Below are positions 20,294 through 30,390 of a stretch of DNA of 64,000 bases, piece after piece (position 1 is the first letter of the stretch; every line of letters begins with the position of its first letter). The DNA is taken from contig OX031065.1 in the NCBI GenBank assembly GCA_943736015.1, forward strand, positions 813,501 to 877,500, given 5' to 3'. The translations under genes were made by a program, and so were the position numbers. Origin of the DNA: Tridacna crocea. Its lineage: Eukaryota; Mollusca; Bivalvia; Cardiida; Cardiidae. Below the pieces are notes generated by a model that made no database searches, was not told the origin of the DNA, and was given only the letters and a program-made list of their open reading frames with translations.

Positions 20294-20470
20294 CTCTTCA
20301 TCACACACTAAAATTTTAGACAGTTCAAAAAGGAAGAAACTGCAGATGACAGAGTTAATGAGGCACATTGGACAAGTCTTCTATGAAAATAAATTACAGG
20401 AAAATGAGAGTAAACGAGGAAAATGCTAGTAACCTTAGCATTTTCCACAATGTTTTCTATAGTCTTTAAT
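20290..20470 (-). mobile_element. Type A element, degraded
   Basis: TTATCTCTTCATCACAC start, inner arm CTGCAGATGACAGAG, short hairpin AATGCTAGTAACCTTAGCATT. Confidence 0.55.
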
Positions 20471-20481
20471 CCATAGCTTTT

Positions 20482-20709
20482 TTAACCCTTTACCAAACAA
20501 TCCCTGGTTCTTACGACCCTAAGATAGAAGCCTTTTGAAAAATTGCGGGAAAAGGAGAAAATGCTGGTAACCAGCATTTTCTCCTTTTTCAACAATGTTT
20601 TCTGCCCTTCAGAAAACAAATTTCAATTTTTCAGTCACTTTTATATTGTCATCTGCAAATGCTTTCGATTCGGACCAGTCTAAAATTTTGTCTTTTGGTA
20701 AAGAGTTAA
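20482..20709 (+). mobile_element. Type A TTAA hairpin element
   Basis: TTAACCCTTTACCAAACAAT to GGTAAAGAGTTAA; hairpin about 20535-20603. Confidence 0.9.
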
Positions 20710-20719
20710 AACATGGTAG

Positions 20720-21040
20720 AAGGGGTCCTGCTTGACTCAGTGGTAAAGTCTAGGACTCGTGATCTGGGCCATCAGGCCCCAGGTTCAAGCCTGACTGAAT
20801 CTGTAGGGTAATTTCTGTCTCTGTTACCCGAGTACTCTGCATGATATTGTTTCTAAGCCACTGGCTGCTTTCCCACATAACCATCGTCGAAACAACAATC
20901 AGCAGTGAGAGAGGAATGAATCCTGTCGCAATGACTATCATCAATCCTTGGAAAGAAATTGGCCGAGCCGGGGATCGAACTCACGACCCCCTGTTCTCAA
21001 GTCCTGTACGCAACCCGAATGAGCTACCATGGCTCGGCGT
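20720..21040 (-). mobile_element. SINE F with tRNA-like sequence at both ends
   Basis: Reverse strand: the head at about 21038-20960 has an A box (TAGCTCATTCGG) and a B box (GTTCGATCCC). The body follows, with GATGATAGTCATTGCGACAGG and GTGGGAAAGCAGCCAGTGGC. The usual CAATCAATC tail is replaced. On the forward strand, 20727-20797 is a second tRNA-like unit (GACTCAGTGGTAAAG, GGTTCAAGCC). Neither unit folds convincingly enough to be called a tRNA gene. Confidence 0.75.
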
Positions 21041-21297
21041 AAAGAATTAAAACACATGAAAGTTGGGTAAAAAGTGAATGTTATATGATGTGTATCCAAC
21101 TGCATGTCTCCAGGCAATGGCGGCTGATAATAATCATGCAATTTGACAGAAAAGTAAAAATCCTGTGCAGATAAAAATGGTGATGGATTGTCCAAATCAA
21201 AGGTGATAAACAATGTCGGCCATCTTGGAACATATGCACAATGTCAAAAGTAGTCCCTCTGCACTGTCAGTATTCATGCCCTGGAAAGTTTTACCCA

Positions 21298-21527
21298 TTA
21301 ACTCTTTACCAAACGACAAAATTTTAGACTGGTTCAAATTGATAGCATTTGCAGACGACAAAATAAAGGTGACTGAAAAATTGAAATTTTGTTCTGGGAA
21401 GGGTAGAAAACACTGTGGGAAAAGGAGAAAATGCTGGTTACCAGCATTTTCTCCTTTTCCTACAGTGTTTTCAAAAGGCTTCTTTCTCAGGGGCGTCAAA
21501 AGTAGGGATTGTGAGGTAATGGATTAA
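21298..21527 (-). mobile_element. Type A TTAA hairpin element
   Basis: TTAACTCTTTACCAAACGAC to GGTAATGGATTAA. Hairpin 21405-21473 with the ACTG/CAGT pair on both arms. Confidence 0.92.
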
Positions 21528-21754
21528 CTCTTTACCAAACAGTAAAGTTTTAAACTGGTCCAAATTGACAGCACTTGCAGCAGTAGACAAAATTAACATA
21601 ACTTCAAAATTGAAATTTGTTTTTGAAAGGGTAGAAAACATTGTGGGAAAAGGAGAAAATGCTGGTTGCCAGCATTTTCTCCTTTTTCCACAATGCTTTC
21701 AAAAGCCTACTATTCAAAACCGTGAAAATCAGGGATTGTTCGGGAAAGGGTTAA
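21524..21754 (-). mobile_element. Type A TTAA hairpin element
   Basis: Same orientation as and sharing one TTAA with the previous copy; inner arm has an extra GCAGCAGTAGAC. End GGGAAAGGGTTAA. Confidence 0.9.
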
Positions 21755-21764
21755 ATGCTGGTCA

Positions 21765-21936
21765 AATGGTGTAATTGTTCTTTCATAAGATGGGAAAAGG
21801 AGAAAAATTTAATGCTGGTGACCAGCATTTTCTCCTTTTCCCACAAAGTTTTCAAAAGGCTTCTTTCTCAGGGATGTTAAAACTCATCATTGTGTGGTAA
21901 AGGGTAGCAAAAACTCAGGACTGTGAGGTTAAGGGT
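21765..21936 (-). mobile_element. Type A truncated copy plus extra terminus
   Basis: Starts inside the arm (CAAATGGTGTAATTG); hairpin about 21790-21855; ends GTGTGGTAAAGGG. A second terminus, ACTCAGGACTGTGAGG, follows at once. Confidence 0.7.
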
Positions 21937-22145
21937 TGGAAAAAAAAATGGTACCTACAGGCAAAACAATTAAAGAAAATGATACATTTGTAGATATGAA
22001 GATAATTTGCAAATGTCAACATTTTACCTTGCAATTTGCTATTCTTTGCATAGTTTGAATTTCAACGCACTTGTCAAAATTCATGTTCAAAAAGTATGAG
22101 GTATGCCTCTGACAAAAGGCAGTCTAATGCAATTCAAGTCATCAT

Positions 22146-22375
22146 TTAACTCGTTACCAAACGACGAAATTTTAGTCTGTCCAAATTGAAAGCATTTGCA
22201 CATGACAAAATACAAGCGACTGAAAATTTGAAATTGGTTTTGTGAAGGGTAGAAAACATTGTGGGAAAAGGAGAAAATGCTGGTTACCGCAGCATTTTCT
22301 CCTTTTCCCACAATGTTTTCTGAAGCCTTTTTTCTCTGGGGTGTCAGAAGTAGGGATTGTGTGGTAATGGGTTAA
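22146..22375 (-). mobile_element. Type A TTAA hairpin element
   Basis: TTAACTCGTTACCAAACGAC to GGTAATGGGTTAA; hairpin 22252-22322 with one extra base at the tip (GGTTACCGCAGC). Confidence 0.9.
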
Positions 22376-22411
22376 TAGTTGTAGATCCATCAAATTGGTT
22401 TTGTTACACAA

Positions 22412-22550
22412 TCAGCTGATCCATGAAGCAGACTGGTGCTCTGTCATGCAGGAAATTGACCAAAAAGAAATTGACCTCGGAAAGAAACTGACCTTGCCCA
22501 GGATCGAACCAGACACCCCTTGTTCTTAGTCCTGTACGCTAATCATCCAG
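22412..22550 (-). mobile_element. SINE F head fragment
   Basis: Reverse-strand tRNA-like head (TTAGCGTACAGG, GGTTCGATCC) followed by a short body. A type A copy begins at its 5' side at TTAA 22551. Confidence 0.65.
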
Positions 22551-22779
22551 TTAACCCTTCACCAGACAATAAATTTTTAGCCAAATGTCAAAATTGAAAG
22601 CATTTTGCAGACCACAATTTCAGTGTAGCTCAAATGGTATACTCTTTCTTTGGTGTAGTAGAAAACATTGTGGGAAAAGGAAAAAATGCTGGTTACAAGC
22701 ATTTTCTTTCTTCCCATAATGTTTTCAAAAGTTAGTTTCAAGGAGCCACAAAAGTCTGCAATGCATGTTAAAGGGTTTA
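22551..22779 (-). mobile_element. Type A element
   Basis: TTAACCCTTCACCAGAC, inner arm with TTTCAGTGTAGCTCAAATGG, hairpin about 22658-22726, decayed end TTAAAGGGTTTA. Confidence 0.8.
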
Positions 22780-23705
22780 TGGGGGGACAGCTACTACTAA
22801 GAATTCTTATATCATAAAACTCTTTTCAAACATATGTATACAAGCATTGCAGTAAAAATAATTATATCAATTCAATACAAAATGACAAAAAATCTGACCT
22901 GTCAAAAAAGTGTCATTACGTCAATCCTTCTTAATCTTTAATGTCCCAAAAACCAAACTCCAAAGCATCTAGTTATAAGTATATCGGACAATAGTAACAA
23001 AGTGATGGGAGTTTAAAGGTGGCCCTTGAGGTTTTGGGACGAAAATTGTACAAAAATGCAAAAAAATCATCCTTATACTCCCAAAGCCTTTTAATTTTCA
23101 TTCATAAAACCCCAGTAGTCGAACACCATCCCACAACACGAGAAATTAGAGATTTACTACAGCCCAGGTTGACACCGAAGGGATACACGTTCTATTTTTA
23201 GATTATCAATTCGCTCATTTACATACAGAATACACAGACGTAGTTTCAAACAAAGCGTTTGAAGAAGACTTTATGGAAACTAATTATTACATGTTTGTTA
23301 TGTAATGGAATTAAAGCGTTATGAGTCACGTGCCAGTCACTAGGCATTCCCGAAATGCTTTATTGATTTTTGGTGCGAAATCTAAAAATACCTTAAGAGG
23401 CTACGTAGCCTTTTAAGGGAATACTATCAAAAAAAATTTTTTTTGTAATTTTATGAATCTTAATTATTGATGATTTGTATTATTTTTCCAAATGAATTTC
23501 AGTGATATATATATTTTTTAATTTGGCGACATGTAAAAATTCTAAATACCCACCTTTAATGTTCTTATGGGTCACTTTAAGAAAGCTTTACTAAAAAAAA
23601 AAATATATTTTTTTTATAATATGAGCAAAAATAATAAATGTCTTATTCTGAAATAAGTTCTGACCATTAATAATGCTACAACACTTTACACCACTAACAA
23701 TCAAA
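22780..23705. other. Repeat-poor interval
   Basis: Over 900 bp without any family seen elsewhere in the window, including AT-rich poly-A/poly-T tracts at about 23430-23620. Short frames only. Confidence 0.5.
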
Positions 23706-23895
23706 TTTAACTTTACTCCTTTTCCACATGAAAATTTTACATGTTTCCTAACTGAAAGAATGTATAAGACAACGTTATCAAACCTGGTGCAAATCTTAAG
23801 ACCTGTCTTTGATAGGATAGAAAACAATGTGGGAAAAGGAGAAAATGCTGGTAATCAGAAAATCTTTTCTACCCTATCAGAGACAAAAATCTCAT
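23706..23895 (-). mobile_element. Type A element, possibly symmetric
   Basis: TTAACTTTACTCCTTTTCCAC at one end. The word GTCTTTGATAGGATAG before the hairpin is mirrored by CTATCAGAGAC after it, as in copies made of two right halves. The distal end is missing. Confidence 0.6.
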
Positions 23896-23899
23896 CATT

Positions 23900-24127
23900 T
23901 TAACCCTTTACCGGACGACAAATTTTTGGCCTTGATCAAACTGAAAGCATTTGCAGACAGCACTTTCAGTGTGGCTAAAACAGTGCAATTTTTTCTTGAT
24001 CAGGTAGAAAACATTGTGGGAAAAGGAGACACTGCTGGTTATCAGCATTTTCTCCATTTCTCACAATGTTTTCAAGAGGTTTCTTTCCCAGGTCATTAAA
24101 AGTCGGGATCGTGTGGTAAAGGGTTCA
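23900..24127 (-). mobile_element. Type A TTAA hairpin element
   Basis: TTAACCCTTTACCGGACGAC to GGTAAAGGGTTCA; hairpin 24006-24074. Confidence 0.87.
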
Positions 24128-24283
24128 AGTAATTTTGATGCCATAACTCTAACTGTAACTCTAACTTTATCCCACATGGAGGGTGCAAAATACCTTCAAA
24201 ATCTCATAAATATCATTTTCAGATAATTAGTCATTTGGTAGTTATGCAATTTTCATTGTTTGAGGCCAGTAATAATGAATTAG

Positions 24284-24435
24284 TAACAAGCATTTTCTGG
24301 TTTTTCCCACATTGTTTTCTACCCTTTCAAAAGACAAACTCCATGACTGTTTTGTTTTGAGCAACAATTTATCTGTTATCTGCAAATGCTTTCTATTTTA
24401 ACCAAGCTAGATTTTTGTCCTGCTGTAAAAATTCA
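24284..24435 (+). mobile_element. Type A right half
   Basis: Starts at AACAAGCATTTTCTGG near the hairpin tip and runs through ATCTGCAAATGC to GTCCTGCTGTAAAAATTCAA. Confidence 0.65.
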
Positions 24436-24499
24436 AATGGAGTGAGTACAAATAGGTCATTTTAAGAACCTTAAGCCCCATTTTTGGTTTAAGTTCTTC

Positions 24500-24774
24500 A
24501 GGAAACAAAAATATTTACACTTGTAAAAATTAAAAGTATTTTAAGATAACAAATTGAATGTGGCCAAAATAATGGAATTAATCTTCGAAAGTAGAAAGTA
24601 GAAAACATTGCTGGAAAAGGAGAAAGTGTTACCAGCATTTTCTCCTTTTTCCACAATGTTTTCTACCCTTCCCAGGACAAATTTCAACTTTTGAGCCATA
24701 CTTACATTGTCGTCTGCAAATGCTTTCAGTTTGGACTGGTCTACAATTTTGTCCTTTGGAGTTAACCAGTACTC
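24500..24774. mobile_element. Type A symmetric copy (two right halves)
   Basis: Before the hairpin the arm is right-type in reverse (AAAAGTATTTTAAGATAACAA, GGCCAAAATAATGGAATT). After it the arm is again right-type (CGTCTGCAAATGC, GGACTGGTCTAC). The whole copy is therefore one long imperfect palindrome, ending TTAA at 24771-24774. Confidence 0.7.
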
Positions 24775-24966
24775 CGCACAATTATTTTCCCAAGCCACTG
24801 GCTGCTTTCCAACATAACCATTGTGAAGACAGTGATTGGCAGAGGGAGAAAAATCAATGTGAAAATAAATGTCATCATTTCATCAAAAGATTTTTTCTAA
24901 ACTTGGGATTTAAGCCATCAATACCCCTAGTCTCAAGCCCTGTAAACTACTGACTGTGGTAGTCCA
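24775..24966 (-). mobile_element. SINE F, tail missing
   Basis: Reverse strand: head with GGCTTAAATCCC and body with GGTTATGTTGGAAAGCAGCC. The type A copy adjoining at TTAACCAGTACTCC appears to have entered the SINE's distal half. Confidence 0.6.
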
Positions 24967-24984
24967 AAAACAAGGTCATTAAAT

Positions 24985-25215
24985 TTAACCCTTCAGCAGA
25001 CGACAAAAGTTTAGCATTGTCCAAATCAAAAGCATCATTGCAGATGAAAATTTCAGTGTGGCTCAAATGGTGCAATTTTTCTTTGATAGGATAGAAAACA
25101 TTGTGGGAAAAGAAGAAAATGCTGGTATCCAGCATTTTCTCCTTTTCCCACAATATTTTCGAAAGGCTTCTTTCCCAGGGTCGTTAAAAGGCGGCACTGT
25201 GTGGTAAAGGTTTCA
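24985..25215 (-). mobile_element. Type A element
   Basis: TTAACCCTTCAGCAGACGAC, inner arm TTTCAGTGTGGCTCAAATGG, hairpin 25094-25160, end GGTAAAGGTTTCA. Confidence 0.85.
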
Positions 25216-25407
25216 TAAACCTTTCAGTTTGTACTTAACATAAAGTCTTATACCCCTGAAGCATATAAGAAATATGCACTTATACTTTTTGACATAAAGG
25301 CATTTTTTAAAAAAAAATATTGTGCCAAATGGACAGATTAGTCAACTCCTAATGAATGTGTCTACTTTCAGGCACAATACAGATATGCCATCATCAACCA
25401 GTTATGA

Positions 25408-25487
25408 GCCCTTTACCAACCATAGCATGATTTATTTACCACCCAGGGGAAGAAGCCTTTTGTCTGCCTTTTGGAAAAAGGCAGACA
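25408..25487 (+). mobile_element. Type A left half with a replacement hairpin
   Basis: CCCTTTACCAACCATAGC to AAGCCTTTTG, then a new 25-bp inverted repeat GTCTGCC...GGCAGAC (25459-25487) instead of the usual hairpin. Confidence 0.5.
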
Positions 25488-25499
25488 TGCTGGACAAAA

Positions 25500-25860
25500 A
25501 ACCTACTCTTTACAATAATCAAGGGGTAATAAAACTAAAAACAATTGGGGACAGAGTTGTGGATCTTGTGCACTACTCTCGTCTGTGACATGCTCTATGA
25601 AGTTTGAAGTCAATAGCTTTTATACTTTGGAAGTATTGCTCCCGACAATAATAACAAAGGGGAATAACTCCAAAAATAATGGTGATACAGTTATGAATCT
25701 TGTGTTCTGTACATCATCTTACCAAGATGAACATTTGACTAAAGTTGACTGAAAATAATTCAGAGAGTTCAGAGGATATGGAGTAGACAAGAAAGTGTTA
25801 TGGACAGACAGATGGACTAACAGATGGATGGACGGACAGACGAAGGCCATTCCAGATTCC
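25500..25860. repeat. Paragraph repeat J fragment with microsatellite cap
   Basis: AAGGGGAATAACTCC and TATAGCTTTTATACTTTGGAAG-type words in about two diverged units. Then GGACAGACAGATGGAC, GGATGGACGGACAGACG and TATAATCCCC follow. Confidence 0.6.
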
Positions 25861-25911
25861 TATAATCCCCTCCCACTGCATGGCAGGAAATTCACAGTCT
25901 TTTTTTTACTT

Positions 25912-26002
25912 GTTATAAAGTTTCGACCGTGAGAAGCCTTATCAACACATTGTGGGAAAAGGAGAAAATGCTGGTAAGAATGGTTGGTGAATACAGGCCT
26001 TG
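25912..26002 (+). mobile_element. Type A left half joined to an E end
   Basis: CGTGAGAAGCC to AATGCTGGTAAG (type A to the hairpin tip), then AAGAATGGTTGGTGAATAC, the outer end of element E. They overlap by a few bases. Confidence 0.55.
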
Positions 26003-26011
26003 CAAATGCTT

Positions 26012-26238
26012 TTAACCCTTTACCACGCAATCCCAAGTTTTCATGAACCTGAAAAAGATAGCTTTCAAAAACATTATTGGAGGTGGAGAAAATGCTGTTA
26101 ACCAGCATTTTCTTCTTTTCCCACAATCTTTTCTTTTACAAACAAATGCCAGTACTTGTGCCATAATTATTTACTCTGTCCATTTGAAATGCTTCCAATT
26201 CGGATCTGTCTAAAATTTTGTCATGTTGTATAGGATAA
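26012..26238 (+). mobile_element. Type A element
   Basis: TTAACCCTTTACCACGCAAT; hairpin about 26067-26134 with a damaged left base (ATTATTGGAGGTGG); end TATAGGATAA. Confidence 0.8.
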
Positions 26239-26583
26239 ATTTGGTCCTTTTCAACATTTTGTCGTTTTGAAAACCGCTAAACAAACAAGAGTAGAGCCTC
26301 GAAAGAGCTCAGGGGCTGGAGCATTTTTCTTGCGATCCTCTGTGACCGGACTCGTCACATGTAGACAAATGACCAGTGTACAAAGCATCCCATTAACACA
26401 ATATGATTTGTCTCTCGACGTTAATCACTGACTTGTCATCACCGACACCGACTAATGTAATGTGTGACAGGCACGATGTTGTAAATTAGCGCTGAACATG
26501 AGACACTAGCACCTCCTGCTGGGGAAACAGCCACGTAAGATGGATTTCGTAACATTTAAAAAAAAAATCTGACCTAATTATAT
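26239..26583. other. Interval without recognised repeat
   Basis: Less AT-rich than average, with several CG dinucleotides. No exon or RNA supported. Confidence 0.4.
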
Positions 26584-26752
26584 TTAACCCTTTAATACAC
26601 AATGATGACTTTTAACCACCCTCAGGGAGAAGCCTTTGGAAAACTGTGTGGGTAAAGGAGAAAATGCTGGTTACCAGCATTTTTTCCTTTTCCCACAATG
26701 TTTTCAAAAGCTTTCTTCTTCAAAACTCATAACCCTATTGTAAACAGTTTAA
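26584..26752. mobile_element. Type A symmetric copy (two left halves)
   Basis: Left arm ACACAATGATGACTTTTAAC, hairpin about 26640-26706, then the left arm again in reverse (CAAAAGCTTTCTTCTTC, CCTATTGTAAACAGTTTAA). Only 169 bp, TTAA at both ends, next copy joined through 26749-26752. Confidence 0.8.
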
Positions 26753-26977
26753 CTCTTTACCAACCGACAAAATTTTAAACTGGTCCAAATTGAGAGCATT
26801 TTCAGAGGACAAAATAAAGCTAACCCAAAAATTGAAATTTGTTTCCAGCAAGGTAGAAAATATTGTGAGAAAAGGAGAAAATGCTGGTTACCAGCAATTT
26901 TTCATTTTCCCTCAATGTTTTCAAAAGGCTTTTCTTTCAGGGTCGTTAAAAGTCATCACTGTGTAGTAAAGAGTTAA
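26749..26977 (-). mobile_element. Type A TTAA hairpin element
   Basis: TTAACTCTTTACCAACCGAC to GTAGTAAAGAGTTAA. The right hairpin arm is altered (AATTTTTCATTTTCCCTC). Confidence 0.87.
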
Positions 26978-27034
26978 GAAATCGTATTATCCAATCAAAC
27001 TGATCTCTGCATGACTGCGTCACTAATTAGCAAA

Positions 27035-27100
27035 TAATATAGATCTCAGATCTCCAAGATAATGCTACTTTACTGTACAGTCTGATCTTGACCTGTAACA
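27035..27100. mobile_element. Type B hairpin remnant
   Basis: TATAGATCTCAGATC and CAGTCTGATCTTGACCTG are the two arms; poorly paired. Confidence 0.45.
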
Positions 27101-27119
27101 TTTGCAAATGCAACCAAAA

Positions 27120-27362
27120 CTGTCTGCGTGGGTCAGTGAAGGTGTAGACTTTGCAATCTAGAAGCCCGGAGTGCAATCCCCACTCAACTAATGTTGGGTA
27201 TTTAGTATCCTGGGCATGACCTCCACAGAGGCCTGGCCTCCCAGGTACCAACTAGTGAAACCAAGGTTAGACCAGAGGTTAGATAAGTAATTCCTTGCTG
27301 TAATTATCACCGAAAACTGTTGAAACTGACATTAAACCCAACTCAATCAATCAGTCCATAAA
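27120..27362 (+). mobile_element. Second tRNA-derived SINE type
   Basis: Head GTGGGTCAGTGAAGGTG and GAGTGCAATCCCC, a body unlike SINE F, and a tail GTTGAAACTGACATTAAACC, CTCAATCAATCAGTC of the kind seen on F copies. Confidence 0.55.
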
Positions 27363-27548
27363 GTAATATCTATTATTCATGTTAATATTTTTTCGTTATT
27401 CTTTCACAAAAATTACATTTAACTCCTTTTCAGACTCATTTATCATTATTTTCCTAATAAATCATGTCTTTTATCAGATTATCTGTCAAATATAATGGCT
27501 ATATAGCACTCTGACCTTGACCCTCTGGCCAGCAGCAAGATTCAATTT

Positions 27549-27630
27549 TTAACTGTTCTAATATGACCTTTTATGCCCCTGAGGTTGACACATATGGAAA
27601 ATATTGTAAGAAAAAGAGCAAAATGCTTCT
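27549..27630 (+). mobile_element. Type A left-half remnant
   Basis: TTAACTGTTCTAATATGACC to AAGAGCAAAATGCT. Confidence 0.5.
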
Positions 27631-27639
27631 GACAAAGTC

Positions 27640-27772
27640 CATATTTCAATTTTAGGTTTGTCCAAATCGAAAGCATTTGCACAAAACAAAATGAAAGAGA
27701 CTGAAAATTTGAAATTTGTTTGTGAACGGAAGAAAACATTGTGGAAAAAGGAGATAATTCTGTTTACCACCT
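27640..27772 (-). mobile_element. Type A half-element
   Basis: AATTTTAGGTTTGTCC, AAGCATTTGCACAAAAC, one hairpin arm, then loss at GTTTACCACC. Confidence 0.6.
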
Positions 27773-27839
27773 AAAAACATCAACCAAGATTGTTTGGTAA
27801 AATTTTAGGTCAATTACTCCATTGCAAATAAAATAATGT

Positions 27840-28040
27840 CAATTTACACTCCACAACTTGCACATCAGGTTTTATGCAATAATGCCCTTTCAAAAACATT
27901 TTAGCCAAAGAAAAATCATGTAAAACACACAATTACTCCTTTTGCCAAAATGTTTTGAGATACATTCCAAAATTAAGCCTCAATTCAAGAAAATGCTTAT
28001 TGCACAAGGCTGCAATTTTGATAAAATCCTCTAATGCATG
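27840..28040 (+). mobile_element. Highly degraded type A element
   Basis: Recognisable only by CCCTTTCAAAAACATTTTAGC, TTACTCCTTTTGCCAAAATG and AAATGCTTATTGCACAAGG in the right order. Confidence 0.35.
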
Positions 28041-28041
28041 T

Positions 28042-28265
28042 TTAACCCATTACCACACAATCCTTACTTTTGACAACCCTGAGAAAGAAGCCTTTGGAAA
28101 ACATTGTGAGAAAAGGAGAAAATGCTGGTAACCATCACTTTCTCCTTTTCCCACAATGTTTTCTACCCAAGACAAATTTCAAATTTTCAGTCACTTTCAT
28201 TTTGTCATCTGCAAATGCTTTCAATTTGGACAAACTTAAAATTTTGTTGTTTGGTAATGAGTTAA
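28042..28265 (+). mobile_element. Type A TTAA hairpin element
   Basis: TTAACCCATTACCACACAAT to GGTAATGAGTTAA; hairpin 28099-28165 with a changed tip (GGTAACCATCAC). Confidence 0.9.
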
Positions 28266-28371
28266 CTGAGAAAATAATGAGTTGAAATATGCCCTTGGCC
28301 CTCGTTTTATTTGTTTAGGAACATTTTGTACAAGAAAGGTACCTAATAGCCTCTGGCATGAACTCTGAAGC

Positions 28372-28505
28372 TTTCATTCTTTACAAAATGACAAAATTCT
28401 ACCATGACTAAACTTGAAGGTATTTTGTAGATAACAAACTTCAGATTGGTGTTTGTAAGAGTAGAAAACATAGTGAGAAAAGAAGAAAGTGCTGGTAGCC
28501 AGCGT
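28372..28505 (-). mobile_element. Type A half-element
   Basis: TTCATTCTTTACAAAATGAC to GGTAGCCAGC; the half beyond the tip is replaced by array K. Confidence 0.6.
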
Positions 28506-29560
28506 AATCAGTCTCAGAACGGATAGGATTATCAACAAACTTCACCAGTGACCTTGACTTTTGACCCATGTCACTCAAAAACATTAGGGTACCTCTTTGG
28601 GTCATGAGTAACACTTCTTTTAAAAGTTCAGGGTCCTAGGTCAAAAAGCTAGAGAGATAGAGCACAGAATTGGTTTTCAAACAAAGTTTAGCTGTGACCT
28701 TGACTTTTGACCAATGTGACCCAAAAACATCAAAGCACCTCTTTGGGTCATAAGCAACACTTGTATAAAGTTTCAGGGTTAGAGCACAGAAATGAACTTC
28801 AAACAAAGTTCACCAGTGACCTTCACTTTTGACTTTTGACTAAGAACATCCTTGGACTGTATTCACCAACCATTCTTAAGAACACTCTTTGTCTTATTCT
28901 CCAGATTTTTCTAGATTTGTAAGTAACACAGCTTCTGATTGGCTAAACTGTTCGGTTTAGCCAATCAGAAATTGTGTTACTTGCAAATGTAGAAAACCTT
29001 GGAGAATAAGACTAAGAATATTCTCAAGAATGGTTGGTGAATACGGTCCAAGGGCAGCTCTTTGGATCATGAGCAACAGAAGTCTTATATAAAATTTCAG
29101 GGTTATAATCAAACAGCTACTGAGTTGGAGCACAGAAATGAATTTCACACAAAGTGCACCAGTGACCTTGACTTTTCACCTGTGTGACCTTAGAACATGA
29201 GGGCAGCTCTTTGAGTAATGAGAAACAATAATAAATTTGTATAAAGTTTCAGGGTCCTACGTCAAACAGCTACTGAGTTAGAGCACAGAAATTAATTTCA
29301 AACAAAGTTCACCAGTGACCTTGACTTTTGACCCATGTGATCTTAGACCATCAGGCCAGATCTTTGTGACATGAGCAACATTTGTATCTATACAAGTTTC
29401 AGGATCCTAGGTCAAATAGCTTTTGAGTACGAGCACAGACACATAAGCACAGACGGATCAACAGACAGACAGACAGACAGATCAGATCGTAAAATGGATA
29501 GAAAGACACGGTGAAACCAGCATACTCCCCTTTACTTAGTAGGTGGGGGTATAATAAGTA
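28506..29560. repeat. Paragraph array K with microsatellite cap
   Basis: Several units of about 150-165 bp containing CACCAGTGACCTTGACTTTT, CTCTTTGGGTCATGAG and AGTTTCAGGGTCCTA. The end is (CAGA)n at about 29460-29482 and GGGGGTATAATA. The array is interrupted by element E. The layout resembles bivalve pearl or Helentron-related non-autonomous elements. Confidence 0.75.
28851..29052. mobile_element. Palindromic element E inside array K
   Basis: CTTGGACTGTATTCACCAAC ... GTTGGTGAATACGGTCCAAG are the 202 bp element's ends. The core palindrome is GATTGGCTAAACTG / CGGTTTAGCCAATC. Flanking bases AGAACATC and GGCAGCTC match the continuous K unit at about 29188, confirming insertion. Confidence 0.85.
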
Positions 29561-29704
29561 TAGCATGAAAAAAGACAAGAATATTAAGGCTATACCTTCT
29601 GTTTGACCTTCTCCATCTGTTTGACCTTGACCTGAAAATAGAACCAAAGGTTACTTTCAATTTTCCATTTTATGAATTTCAACTATACTGTATACTGAAA
29701 TTAT

Positions 29705-29755
29705 TAGACGCTATACCACACAATCCTGACTTTAATGACCTTGAGAAAGTTTTTT
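29705..29755 (+). mobile_element. Type A left-end fragment
   Basis: TATACCACACAATCCTGAC and GACCTTGAGAAAG. Confidence 0.55.
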
Positions 29756-29772
29756 TCTTGAAATACCGACTA

Positions 29773-30060
29773 CAAAAGGGGCCAGGCAGTTCTTTCGATC
29801 ACTAGCACACAGGACTCAAGAACAGATCACTGGTTTGATCCCTGGCTCAGCCAATTTCTCTCCGGGGATTGATGATAGTTATTGCGACAGGATTCATTCC
29901 TCTCCCATCTCTGATCATTGACGATCATTATGTTGGAAAGTGGCAAGTAACTTGGAAAGAATATCGTGCAGAGTACTGGTAAGATATCCAGGAAAGCATG
30001 GATAGGTGCACCCACTGCCACAATATAACTGAAATAATGTTGAAAATAGTGTTAAAAACC
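29773..30060 (+). mobile_element. tRNA-derived SINE F
   Basis: Head about 29777-29852 with CACTAGCACACAGG and GGTTTGATCCC. Body GATGATAGTTATTGCGACAGG. Distal part GTACTGGTAAGATATCCAGG, and tail start GAAATAATGTTGAAAATAG. Nearly complete but without the CAATC repeat. Confidence 0.75.
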
Positions 30061-30074
30061 TGATACATACGAAG

Positions 30075-30208
30075 TACTAACTAACCCGAGAACGAAACAC
30101 CTGTTGAAAAATATCATGAGAAAAGGAGAAAATGCTGGTAACCAGCTAAATCTCTTATTCACACAAACTGTCTTACCTCAAAAAAGAGTTCCATAATTTG
30201 AGACACAT
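30075..30208 (+). mobile_element. Type A remnant
   Basis: GAAAAATATCATGAGAAAAGG to CTAAATCTCTTATTCACAC, ending near a TTAA. Confidence 0.5.
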
Positions 30209-30390
30209 TTAAATTCCTTCATCACAAAATCCCACCTTTGGACGACCTGAGACCAAACAATCCCAACTTTTAACAAACCTGAGAAAGACAGATTTTGAAA
30301 ACATTGTGGGAAAAGGAGAAAATGCTGTCAACCAGCATTTTCTCCTTTTCCTACAATGATTTCTGCCAAATTTTGACATTTAAGTCACCT

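Noticed and set aside
20960..21040. Possible tRNA gene on the reverse strand
   Set aside because: A and B boxes fit, but it is the head of SINE F, repeated with decay at 7735, 22412, 29773 and 36785, and the cloverleaf stems do not pair well.
23430..23620. Poly-A and poly-T tracts as retroposon tails
   Set aside because: No adjacent target duplication, SINE, LINE or processed-gene sequence could be found.
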